Of a stretch of 22,878 nucleotides of DNA, positions 1 to 6,001 are shown in pieces. Position 1 is the stretch's first letter, and each line of letters starts with the position of its first letter. Made by a program: the position numbers and the translations under genes. The DNA comes from JAAYDF01 sp964511155 (GTDB lineage: Bacteria; Planctomycetota; Phycisphaerae; UBA1845; PWPN01), in the NCBI GenBank assembly GCA_964511155.1, contig CAZEEJ010000082.1, positions 1-22,878 on the forward strand. The letters are read 5' to 3'. The notes beneath the pieces were generated by a model. That model had not been told where the DNA came from. It searched no databases and was given only the letters and a program-made list of their open reading frames with translations.

Positions 1-73
1 GACAATCGCTCCTGCTCGCCGCGGCGTGAAGGCGGCATTGTGAGGGGCGCGTCTTTGAATGGAGTGCCAAGCG

Positions 74-1513
74 ATGTGTCAGCAATGCACGCGCCGGGTT
101 TTCCTCGGCAGCACCGCGGTGGGGGGGCTCTTGCTCGCGTCGAGTCGTCTGGCTGCTGCCGGTGCGGGAGCGGCCGGTCGAGCCGCCAAGCCCGCGGGCA
201 AGGTCCGCATCTGCACCATGTTTACCGGAAACCCCGGAGAGCCCGGCCGGAACTGGACGGTCACCGAGGCCGAGATGGCGGCCATGAAAGCCCGGCTGGT
301 CGAGGCGGAGAAGAACCTCGGCGACGTCGAGTTCGTCATCGGGCAGGCCACCAACGCGGCCGAGGCAGCGGCCCTGCTGGCCAAGGCGGGCGACGACGCC
401 CCCGTGCTCGCGATCAATCTGCAGATCGGCGGCCTGGTGAGGACCGGAATGGTCACGCCGGTGTTCGAATCGGGCCGCCCGATGGTCGTCTTCTCCAAGC
501 CGGCCAGCGGCCATGACTGGATGTATCCGCATCGCTGGCAGCGCGAGGGCCGACCGGTCACCCTCCTGGCCACCAGCGATCATGACGACTTGGAGCGGGC
601 CGCCGCCCTGTTGCGCGTCGCGCCGCTCCTGCGCCGCAGCCGCGTCCTCATCCTGCCGCCCATGCAGGGTACGCCCGCATCCTGCTCACCCCAAAAAACC
701 AAAGAGCGGCTCGGAGCCGATCTCGTCGCCATCGATCAGGACCGCTTCAACCAACTGCTGGACGCCGTGGACGCCCAGGCCGCGGAAGCCGAGGCCGAAC
801 GCTGGCTCCGCGGGGCCAAACGCGTGGTCGAACCGCAGCGCGAGGACGTGCTCAAGGCCGCTCGCGTCAGCTTGGCCATGGATCGACTTATCGAGGAAGA
901 GCAGGCCCAGGCCCTGGCTATCGGAACGTGCATGGGGTGGCTCCCCCGGGGCTTCCCCTGCCTGGGCTTCACCCGCCTGCGCGACCGCGGCATCCCCGCC
1001 TCCTGCGAGGGCGACATGGACTCGCTCTGGACCATGCTCATGTTCCAGGACGCCTTCGGACTCGCCGGCTTCCAGGGCAACGCCACCTTCGACACCTCCC
1101 GGAACGCCCTCTGGACCGCCCACTGCGCCGGCCCGCTCAAGATGGACGGCCCCGACGGCCCCGAGGCGCCCTACCTCCTCCGCAGCCACTCCGAGATCGG
1201 CTACGGCGTCGTCCCCGAGATCCAGTACCGCGTGGGACAAAAGGTCACCCGCGCCAAGTTCGTCAACCTCGATACCATGCTCGTCTCCGGCGGCACCATC
1301 ATGGAGGTCCCGGAACTCTCCGAGCGGGCCTGCCGGACACAGATTGTCACCGAGGTGCCCGATGCCGACGCCATGGTCCGTAACTGGGCCACCGGCATCC
1401 AAAGCGAGGACATGATGACCCTGCTGCACCGCGTGATCTTCTACGGTGACCACACGCAGGATCTGCGGCACCTCGCCGACCTCATGGGCTTCAACATCAT
1501 CCGCGAGGGATAA
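74..1513 (+). CDS. Tat-exported L-fucose isomerase-like (FucI/AraA fold) protein
   Basis: The product is a 479-residue protein with a twin-arginine signal near residues 7-12 (RRVFLG), followed by a hydrophobic Gly/Ala/Leu stretch, so folded export by Tat is expected. The C-terminal half resembles the L-fucose isomerase-related family (COG2407). It has a CEGDMDSLWTML segment with E312 and D314, and a WTAHCAGPLKMDG segment with H350, where sugar isomerases place metal and substrate ligands. Cytoplasmic isomerases of this fold lack a Tat leader, so an exported sugar-processing or sugar-binding role is inferred; the substrate is unknown. ATG 74 is preferred because GGAG at 61-64 lies nine bases upstream; an in-frame ATG at 59 is the alternative. 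The gene stands alone and reads into a hairpin-rich spacer. Family confidence is moderate, and catalytic activity is unproven. Confidence 0.8.
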   Translation: MCQQCTRRVFLGSTAVGGLLLASSRLAAAGAGAAGRAAKPAGKVRICTMFTGNPGEPGRNWTVTEAEMAAMKARLVEAEKNLGDVEFVIGQATNAAEAAALLAKAGDDAPVLAINLQIGGLVRTGMVTPVFESGRPMVVFSKPASGHDWMYPHRWQREGRPVTLLATSDHDDLERAAALLRVAPLLRRSRVLILPPMQGTPASCSPQKTKERLGADLVAIDQDRFNQLLDAVDAQAAEAEAERWLRGAKRVVEPQREDVLKAARVSLAMDRLIEEEQAQALAIGTCMGWLPRGFPCLGFTRLRDRGIPASCEGDMDSLWTMLMFQDAFGLAGFQGNATFDTSRNALWTAHCAGPLKMDGPDGPEAPYLLRSHSEIGYGVVPEIQYRVGQKVTRAKFVNLDTMLVSGGTIMEVPELSERACRTQIVTEVPDADAMVRNWATGIQSEDMMTLLHRVIFYGDHTQDLRHLADLMGFNIIREG

Positions 1514-1576
1514 GCCCCTGACCGGCGGCGTTGCGCCAGAAGAATCTGGGTGATCCGCGAGGGAATCACGCGATCC

Positions 1577-1592
1577 GGCTTGCCGCTTCGCG
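1577..1592 (+). repeat. 16-bp dispersed direct repeat, copy 1
   Basis: GGCTTGCCGCTTCGCG is identical to positions 5874-5889. Both copies lie downstream of a plus-strand gene stop (64 and 150 bp away) and follow a similar CACG-GAT context. Here the flanking GCTTGC and GCAAGC can pair around the core as a small hairpin. Confidence 0.7.
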
Positions 1593-1712
1593 TCGCAAGC
1601 GTAGAAGTTATGGCTGCGCGGTTCCATCACGCGGGCGGGGCAGTGTCCGCTCCGCATCCCCCGAGCGGGTGAAAGCCGCAGCAAAGCCGCGTTCGTGACG
1701 AACCGGTCTAAG

Positions 1713-1781
1713 CAGAGCCGCGCCCGTAAGGAAGCGGTCTGGTTGTGCGGCGGCCCCCGCTTCCTGACGGTCGCGGCTCTG
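1713..1781. repeat. 25-bp imperfect inverted repeat (long hairpin)
   Basis: The left arm 1713-1737 begins CAGAGCCGCG and ends AGGAAGCGG. The right arm 1757-1781 is its reverse complement with two mismatches, separated by a 19-base loop. The stem is far longer than needed for an intrinsic terminator and has no T tract, so it looks like a palindromic repeat element. It may still stop or stabilise transcripts entering from either side. Confidence 0.8.
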
Positions 1782-1888
1782 AACGATCTTCTCGCGCCCC
1801 TTGCGCGCGCTGACGCCTGGTCCGACCGGTACCAGGCGCCAACGTGATGGAAACGGTGTTTCGAAGACGCATGCGGTCGGGCGGTCAC

Positions 1889-1914
1889 CCGGACGGCACT
1901 GTGAGGCCGTCCGG
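1889..1914 (-). terminator. Perfect 9-bp hairpin after the minus-strand gene
   Basis: CCGGACGGC (1889-1897) pairs with GCCGTCCGG (1906-1914) around an 8-base loop. It lies about 24 bases past the stop of the minus-strand gene that ends at 1938. No U-run follows on the minus strand, so a terminator role is only plausible; a palindromic repeat is the alternative. Confidence 0.35.
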
Positions 1915-1937
1915 TACCCGGACCACGCGCCATCCCG

Positions 1938-2333
1938 TCACCCGTGGTGGGTGTACGGGGAAGCAGGGGAGTGCGCGGGTGCCATCACGGTAAGCCGGAG
2001 CCGACGGCCCCGGAGCCGTAACCGGTGACCGGCTTGCCTGAACGGCAGTCCGACCCGCTTACTCAGCCGCGCCAACAAACTCTCCCGCGGGTTATGTTTG
2101 ATCCTCAATCGCTGCAGCCGGCGGGCCCGGCGACGAACGACCGTACGTCTCAATCCTCGAAGCAACGCGTGGGCCGCCCCGGGATCCCCCGCGTCCAGCC
2201 ACAGAACCGCGTCGTACCACTGCTCTACTTCGGGGCCGTCCTCAACCTGCAACCGCATGAAATCCAACTCGCGCCCCACGTCCAGGGGGGTCGGCCCGGT
2301 CGGGGCTGAGATTTCTGTCGCGTTGATGCTCAT
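1938..2333 (-). CDS. Hypothetical protein, 131 aa, Arg-rich C-terminal half
   Basis: The family is not recognised. The start ATG at 2333 (protein begins MSINATEIS) is chosen over longer versions because AGGTG sits about seven bases upstream. The N-terminal 55 residues are acidic and include a plausible helix (DGPEVEQWYDAVLWLDAGDP). The C-terminal half is very Arg/Leu-rich, which could mean nucleic-acid or membrane-surface contact, or simply translation of high-GC DNA. It lies about 107 bp downstream of the small membrane-protein gene on the same strand and may share its promoter. No secretion signal is visible. Confidence 0.5.
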   Translation of the reverse strand: MSINATEISAPTGPTPLDVGRELDFMRLQVEDGPEVEQWYDAVLWLDAGDPGAAHALLRGLRRTVVRRRARRLQRLRIKHNPRESLLARLSKRVGLPFRQAGHRLRLRGRRLRLTVMAPAHSPASPYTHHG

Positions 2334-2440
2334 CTCATCGCACCTTTCCGTCCCTGCAAGCACTTGCGCTGGGACGCCCGCCGTCCACGACTCGGACCAA
2401 CTCGCTTCGAGCCCCGCCCGTACCCCTGGGCTCTCGCCGC

Positions 2441-2632
2441 CTACGCCGAGAAAACCAGGACGAATAGCCCCAGATGGATCAAGATCGCCACCAACAACAC
2501 GACGCACGCGAACCGGGCGGCATCACACCCCCATACCTTTGAAACGGTGTGCCCCCTTTGTGAGTACGGCCTTGTCCCGGGCATCGAGAGCAGGTCGCCA
2601 GCCACACCGGTTTTTTCGGAACCATCGCCCAT
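2441..2632 (-). CDS. Small tail-anchored membrane protein, 63 aa
   Basis: The protein begins MGDGSEKTG and ends with a hydrophobic helix of about 20 residues (FACVVLLVAILIHLGLFVLV) directly before the stop, so a C-terminally anchored membrane protein is predicted. ATG 2632 is chosen because GAGGGG precedes it by six bases. A longer reading frame starting at 2725 is excluded because that ATG overlaps the -35 box of the promoter at 2703-2730. It is probably the first gene of a two-gene unit with the 131-aa gene downstream. No family is recognised and its function is unknown. Confidence 0.55.
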   Translation of the reverse strand: MGDGSEKTGVAGDLLSMPGTRPYSQRGHTVSKVWGCDAARFACVVLLVAILIHLGLFVLVFSA

Positions 2633-2702
2633 TGCATTCCCCTCGCTGGTCGCGCTGGCTGCGGTCAGCCCCGCATACCGGTCGCCATCCAGGTGATCCA
2701 CT

Positions 2703-2730
2703 ATTGTATCGTCATGTAGAGCCATGTCAA
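2703..2730 (-). promoter_or_regulatory. Near-consensus sigma-70 promoter for the 2632/2333 genes
   Basis: On the minus strand, TTGACA (2730-2725) and TACAAT (2708-2703) are separated by 16 bp. Transcription would begin near 2696, about 64 bases before the ATG at 2632. The match is exceptional against this GC-rich background. Confidence 0.7.
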
Positions 2731-2764
2731 CTGATATCGTCTGACGTATTCCGAGATCCGCACC

Positions 2765-2794
2765 TTGTTTTCGATCATGAAGCTGTGATATAAT
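2765..2794 (+). promoter_or_regulatory. Extended -10 promoter, divergent from the previous one
   Basis: A perfect TATAAT (2789-2794) is preceded by TGA, giving an extended -10 (TGnTATAAT), with TTGTTT at 2765-2770 (18-bp spacer). The predicted start is near 2801, leaving a leader of about 168 nt before the ATG at 2969. It is back-to-back with the minus-strand promoter at 2703-2730, so one regulator could control both. Confidence 0.65.
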
Positions 2795-2968
2795 GCACCC
2801 ATAGTCGCGGCGTCGGGTAGACGCGTGCAGCCAATGGCCGAATAAAGTCGCGGAGCGGGCTTCCCGCCGGCCGGCACAACCTCATGGAACGGGGTCGAAA
2901 GCCTCCAGTTCCCAGAGGGGGTCCCTCGACGGCTCCGGATGGCCAACGCTCCAGAGGATGAGCATTCG

Positions 2969-3274
2969 ATGGCACAGCAAAAACCTTCCTTCCGATTGCC
3001 CGAGGCCGTGCTGGAGATTCTTGAGCACGTCACCGCTCAGATGGACTCCAACTTCCACAAGCGGCCCAAAGTCTCCCATTTCTGCCACGCCGCCCTGGTG
3101 GACTTCCTCAATCTGGACCTCCGCACACAACTTGACCGCATCTATGATCGAGAGCGCAACTTGGACACACTGAAGCTAAGAATGAGCCTCGAACAGGGGC
3201 TGGCACATACTGAGACAGAGTATCCAGCACCACCCGCTGACCCCGCTCGGAAAGCTGTCGGTAGTAGCGAATGA
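2969..3274 (+). CDS. Small protein with ribbon-helix-helix-like N-terminus (hypothetical), 101 aa
   Basis: The protein begins MAQQKPSFRLPEAVLEI. A short strand followed by two helices (RLPEAVLEILEHVTAQMD, then KVSHFCHAALVDFLNLDL) resembles the layout of small ribbon-helix-helix DNA-binding proteins; this is inference from pattern, not a firm family match. ATG 2969 follows AGAGGAT by about ten bases; an in-frame ATG at 2939 has no such signal. Codon choice looks genuine up to roughly 3190. The last 25-30 codons lie antisense to a convergent gene and look less coding-like. The strong promoter at 2765-2794 precedes it. It could be a regulator of the divergent pair. Confidence 0.55.
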   Translation: MAQQKPSFRLPEAVLEILEHVTAQMDSNFHKRPKVSHFCHAALVDFLNLDLRTQLDRIYDRERNLDTLKLRMSLEQGLAHTETEYPAPPADPARKAVGSSE

Positions 3275-3359
3275 GGACGATCTCCTCGACGGACAAGTAC
3301 GGCGTCGGTGCCAGGCACGGGGCCAGCGTCGGACCAACGGCGACCATTTGGCTCTGCAT
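3108..3359 (-). CDS. Hypothetical protein, 83 aa, overlapping the convergent gene
   Basis: ATG 3359 (MQSQMVAVG) follows a perfect AGGAGG about nine bases upstream, the strongest ribosome-binding signal in this part of the window. Residues 22-51 form an amphipathic helical segment (SVEEIVLIRYYRQLSERGQR, then VVLDTLSQYV) of a kind often seen next to small regulatory domains. The remaining roughly 30 residues use A/T-ending codons and overlap the plus-strand gene by 167 bp, so the tail may be an extension read through antisense DNA. No family is recognised. Its likely promoter lies in the AT-rich stretch near 3611-3630. Confidence 0.55.
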   Translation of the reverse strand: MQSQMVAVGPTLAPCLAPTPYLSVEEIVLIRYYRQLSERGQRVVLDTLSQYVPAPVRGSFLASVCPSCALDHRCGQVVCGGPD

Positions 3360-3610
3360 GACCTTTTCCTCCTTCGTGCCGCCGGTCGATCGGGCAGCCG
3401 GATTCAATCGCCCTCGCGTTCCCCCCAGAGGGGTTCGCTCGCCCCTCGATGGACCGCGCCCCCTGCCTGATCGCGCCCACTGCTGCAACCTGAGGCTCCT
3501 TACCTGGCACCGGCCGATTTCCCGATGATTCACTCGGCACCCGGCGGATAGCGCAGACCACACCCCTTTTCCAACCTTCCGCAATCATACCACCATCTTC
3601 GATGCACGCA

Positions 3611-3630
3611 AGTAGGTATTTATCCTATTT
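3611..3630. promoter_or_regulatory. AT-rich palindromic motif, copy 1
   Basis: The palindrome TAGGTATTTATCCTA (arms TAGG and CCTA) lies at 3613-3627 and shares the core GTATTTATC plus a downstream ATT with positions 3934-3953. It sits about 250 bp upstream of the minus-strand start at 3359. It may be an operator or promoter element for that gene. Confidence 0.4.
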
Positions 3631-3782
3631 AACGATTTCCGTAATTCTGCAGACAACCTCGGCTCGTCGAGTCGGGGGAGCCGTTTCCCCGGGGGCGAAG
3701 GCCGATCGGTGGCTGCGGGGCGTAAGTCCGCTAAACCGTTTCAGTGCCTCAGATGCGAAGTAACAGCAGCATTGACAATGTG

Positions 3783-3917
3783 TTATATCCGAACCGCGGA
3801 GTCCGGAGGCGGTTTCCCGAGCGTCGGCCCCTGAGCTTGGCCGACGTGGGATGCGACACGATTCCCCATCAAGACTCGTCGGGCAGCGGCACAGGTCTGC
3901 GCCGGGATCAACCCCAT
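3783..3917 (-). CDS. Possible 44-aa small protein (weak)
   Basis: A short frame beginning MGLIPAQTC has GGGGGA five to six bases before its ATG, and an AT-rich palindrome immediately upstream that could be its promoter or operator. The sequence has no recognised domain, no clear signal peptide and a Gly/Pro-rich tail. It could equally be a chance frame in high-GC DNA. Confidence 0.2.
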   Translation of the reverse strand: MGLIPAQTCAAARRVLMGNRVASHVGQAQGPTLGKPPPDSAVRI

Positions 3918-3933
3918 ATCCGTCCCCCGGGTA

Positions 3934-3953
3934 AATAAGTATTTATCTGATTC
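3934..3953. promoter_or_regulatory. AT-rich palindromic motif, copy 2
   Basis: TAAATAAGTATTTA (3932-3945) is a perfect 6+2+6 inverted repeat. Its GTATTTATC core and following ATT match copy 1 at 3611-3630. AT runs of this length are rare here, which argues for a regulatory site. It lies upstream of both the weak 44-aa frame (-) and, more distantly, the DUF2961 gene (+). Confidence 0.4.
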
Positions 3954-4175
3954 GCAGCGACAGGCCAGACGCGCTACATCGCGGCCTCCCCGCCAGGCTT
4001 TGACGACCGCCGAACGGTGAACGTCATCCGCCGGGATAGGAACCGGTTTCGGAGCGTCCACCCCGTGAGCCTGGTTGTCGCGGACGCCGCCAGTCGCCGG
4101 CAAGGTTGCGGGGTCTGGGGGCCGAGGGGTAGGATTCCCTCGGGAAACATGAGCGCAACGGGAGGAGACGGCCAG

Positions 4176-5723
4176 ATGGACAGGATGCCTGCTCGCTTGA
4201 TGTCGGTCGCGATGGCGGTGACGACGACTGCTACTGCTGCGTTGGGTCTGGATTTCACGCGTTTGCCGGAGTTGGTGCCCGGCCGGGTGCGGGCGGAAAA
4301 CGCCCTGTGGATCGAGAATCCGCTGGACAAGCAGTTCAAGTCCGCCAACCGGGTCGTCGTGGCCGACCTCCAGGGCCCCGGGATCATCACCATGATCCAC
4401 TTCGCGATGCCCCAGGCTTCGATCGCTACGCCGGAGGAGTATACCCTTGGACGCGACCTGCTGTTGGAAATGTACTGGGACGACGAACAGCGGCCCAGCG
4501 TCAGGTGCCCTCTGGTGGACTTCTTCTGCGACCCGGCGGGGCTGCGCGAGGAGGTCAACACCGTGCTGGTCAACAAGCGGCGGGGGTACAACTGCTATTT
4601 CCCCATGCCCTTCCGCCGGTCGGCCCGGATCGAGTTGATCTACGACGGTCCGGAACCGCCTGGTGAGAAGCTCTGGCAGATGATGCCGTGCTACTCCTAC
4701 GTGATGTGGCGGACGGTGTCCGAGGTGCCTGCCGACCAGGGCTACTTTCACGCTCAGTGGCGGCAGCGGGCCGTGCTCATGGGCAAAGAGGACTATGTGG
4801 CCCTGGGAGCCCGCGGGAGAGGCAAGTTCATCGGCTGGAACGTGACCGTGCGGCGGCCCGGCCTGCCGTCCTACCCGGTGGACATGAACGAGAAGTTCTT
4901 CATCGACGGCGAGGATCGCCCGTCCGTCGAGTTCCAGGGCATCGAGGACTCTTTCGGCTTCAGTTGGGGGTTCCCGGAGACGGAGAGCATCTTCCCGCTG
5001 ACCGGCTACTGGCCGTTTCTGAAAGGGGCGATGGCTTACCGGTTCTTCCTCCCGGACGCGATCAGCTTCGAGCGGCGGCTACGCGTGACCATCGGGTTCG
5101 GCGAGCACGAGCACCCCATGTTCCGCGATCAGTTCGGCAAGCGCGGCTCCATGCTGCAGTTGTCCAGCACGTGCTACTGGTACCAGACCGAGCCGCACAC
5201 ACCCTTCCCGGCCATGCCGCCCGCCGCCGAGCGCGGCCCGGCTCCGGAGGAGCCTTTCTGGCCGGACAGGGAAGAATTGCCCTCACCCGAAGCGTTGCGC
5301 GAGCGAGGCGTGCGGCTGCATATGCTGTGTGGTCGGCCGGAGAAGGAGATCATCTTTGCCGAGCCGGGCTTCGACGCCGTCGCCCGCCAGGGCTACGCGT
5401 GGTCCGGCTGGACGCTGCCGGTGTACCACTGCCGGGCGGATGCGAAGGACGTCGGCGTCGAGCTGACCGTGCCCGAGTCGGCCGCGGGGATGCTGCGTGT
5501 CTATGTGATCGACCCGGATGAGTTCGCCGGCGGACGCCGCCAGAGGCTCCTCGTCGGCGAACGCGAGGTCGCCGTCTGCGAGGATTTCGTCCAGGGCCGC
5601 TGGATCGAGGTCCCCGTTACCGCCGAGCAGACGAAAGGCGGCAAGCTGGTCGTCCGGGCCGTCAACCTCAAGGACGACGGCAACGCGGTCCTGTCGGTGA
5701 TCGAATGGGTCGTGCGGGAATAG
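4176..5723 (+). CDS. Exported DUF2961 (GH172-type) protein
   Basis: The 515-residue protein begins with a signal peptide (MDRMPARLMSVAMAVTTTAT, cleavage near residue 23). DUF2961 features follow: an early RAENALWIENPLDKQFKSAN segment, VADLQGPGIITMIHFAMP, then EKFFIDGED with PSVEFQGIEDSFGFSWGF. The Glu of GIEDSF (about E257) is the conserved acidic residue of this signature. DUF2961 corresponds to GH172, whose characterised members act on alpha-D-arabinofuranosides and fructofuranosides; the substrate here is unknown. The last 130 residues look like a beta-sandwich accessory region. ATG 4176 is chosen because GGAGGAG ends eight bases upstream; ATGs at 4017 and 4149 lack such a signal and would precede the signal peptide. 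The TAG stop opens a tandem GCAGTAG array. Confidence 0.88.
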   Translation: MDRMPARLMSVAMAVTTTATAALGLDFTRLPELVPGRVRAENALWIENPLDKQFKSANRVVVADLQGPGIITMIHFAMPQASIATPEEYTLGRDLLLEMYWDDEQRPSVRCPLVDFFCDPAGLREEVNTVLVNKRRGYNCYFPMPFRRSARIELIYDGPEPPGEKLWQMMPCYSYVMWRTVSEVPADQGYFHAQWRQRAVLMGKEDYVALGARGRGKFIGWNVTVRRPGLPSYPVDMNEKFFIDGEDRPSVEFQGIEDSFGFSWGFPETESIFPLTGYWPFLKGAMAYRFFLPDAISFERRLRVTIGFGEHEHPMFRDQFGKRGSMLQLSSTCYWYQTEPHTPFPAMPPAAERGPAPEEPFWPDREELPSPEALRERGVRLHMLCGRPEKEIIFAEPGFDAVARQGYAWSGWTLPVYHCRADAKDVGVELTVPESAAGMLRVYVIDPDEFAGGRRQRLLVGEREVAVCEDFVQGRWIEVPVTAEQTKGGKLVVRAVNLKDDGNAVLSVIEWVVRE

Positions 5724-5830
5724 GCAGTAGGCAGTAGGCAGTAGGCAGCAAGGCAGCAAGGCAGCAGACCGTAGACAACGAGGCAGCAAGGCAGCAAGGC
5801 GGCGAGGCAGCGAGGCGGCAAGCAGGCGGC
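5721..5830 (+). repeat. GCAGTAG / GGCAGCAA tandem repeat array at a gene's 3' end
   Basis: Three perfect 7-bp GCAGTAG units (5724-5744) are preceded by the DUF2961 stop TAG in the same phase. Degenerate 7-9-bp units of the type GGCAGCAA and GAGGCAGC continue to about 5830. A 7-bp unit shifts frame at each copy, so the array is non-coding. Confidence 0.85.
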
Positions 5831-5873
5831 ATGAGCGATAGCATGATCGATCAGCGAGCGAACGCCACGATTT

Positions 5874-5889
5874 GGCTTGCCGCTTCGCG
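5874..5889 (+). repeat. 16-bp dispersed direct repeat, copy 2
   Basis: This is identical to 1577-1592. It is followed five bases later by the hairpin at 5895-5920, so the two may be parts of one compound element. Confidence 0.7.
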
Positions 5890-5894
5890 GCGAC

Positions 5895-5920
5895 GTGTGC
5901 CACTGCTCTATGAGCAGTGC
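5895..5920 (+). repeat. Dispersed hairpin element, copy 1
   Basis: The 26-base element starts GTGTGC. CACTGCTC pairs perfectly with GAGCAGTG around a TAT loop. The reverse complement of 14613-14638 matches it at 23 of 26 positions, including one compensatory change within the stem. It lies downstream of, and in the same direction as, the DUF2961 gene. Confidence 0.75.
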
Positions 5921-5973
5921 TTCGGGTGCATGGTGTCGATCACGAACAAGTTCGCTCGGTCCTGATGCGCCCT

Positions 5974-6001
5974 TTCTCACTTCTCACTTCTCACTTCTCA
6001 C
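5974..6001 (-). repeat. Tandem heptamer carrying the phosphatase stop codon
   Basis: Four TTCTCAC units on the plus strand read GTGAGAA on the minus strand. The TGA stop of the GAF-SpoIIE gene (5991-5993) lies inside the array, so the final Glu-Lys-stop of that protein is repeat sequence. Confidence 0.85.

Larger units (their letters stand above)
1514..1937. other. Hairpin-rich intergenic spacer between convergent genes
   Basis: No convincing gene is seen. The spacer holds a 25-bp imperfect inverted repeat (1713-1781), a 7-bp hairpin (arms 1815-1821 and 1831-1837), a 9-bp perfect hairpin (1889-1914) and a 16-bp sequence found again at 5874-5889. The 3' end of the upstream gene carries ATCCGCGAGGGA, repeated about 50 bp later near 1552. 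The plus-strand isomerase-like gene and the minus-strand gene ending at 1938 both transcribe into this spacer, so some hairpins may act as terminators. Confidence 0.7.
3360..4175. other. Long intergenic region with AT-rich motifs
   Basis: No well-supported gene is seen in these 816 bases. The most distinctive content is two AT-rich palindromic motifs (3611-3630 and 3934-3953) standing out from GC-rich surroundings. One weak minus-strand reading frame, 3783-3917 (44 aa), has a GGGGGA ribosome-binding signal and is listed separately. No clear promoter for the DUF2961 gene at 4176 was found. Confidence 0.6.

Noticed and set aside
686..1933. 415-residue minus-strand reading frame
   Set aside because: It is antisense to the Tat-exported isomerase-like gene, has His/Gly/Ala-skewed composition and no domain; it is typical of high-GC shadow frames.
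2098..2793. 231-residue plus-strand reading frame
   Set aside because: It runs antisense to two better-supported small genes and across two strong promoters, and is Ser/Arg/Pro-rich without domain features.
4000..4041. TTGACG as the -35 of a DUF2961 promoter
   Set aside because: No acceptable -10 box lies 16-18 bp downstream.
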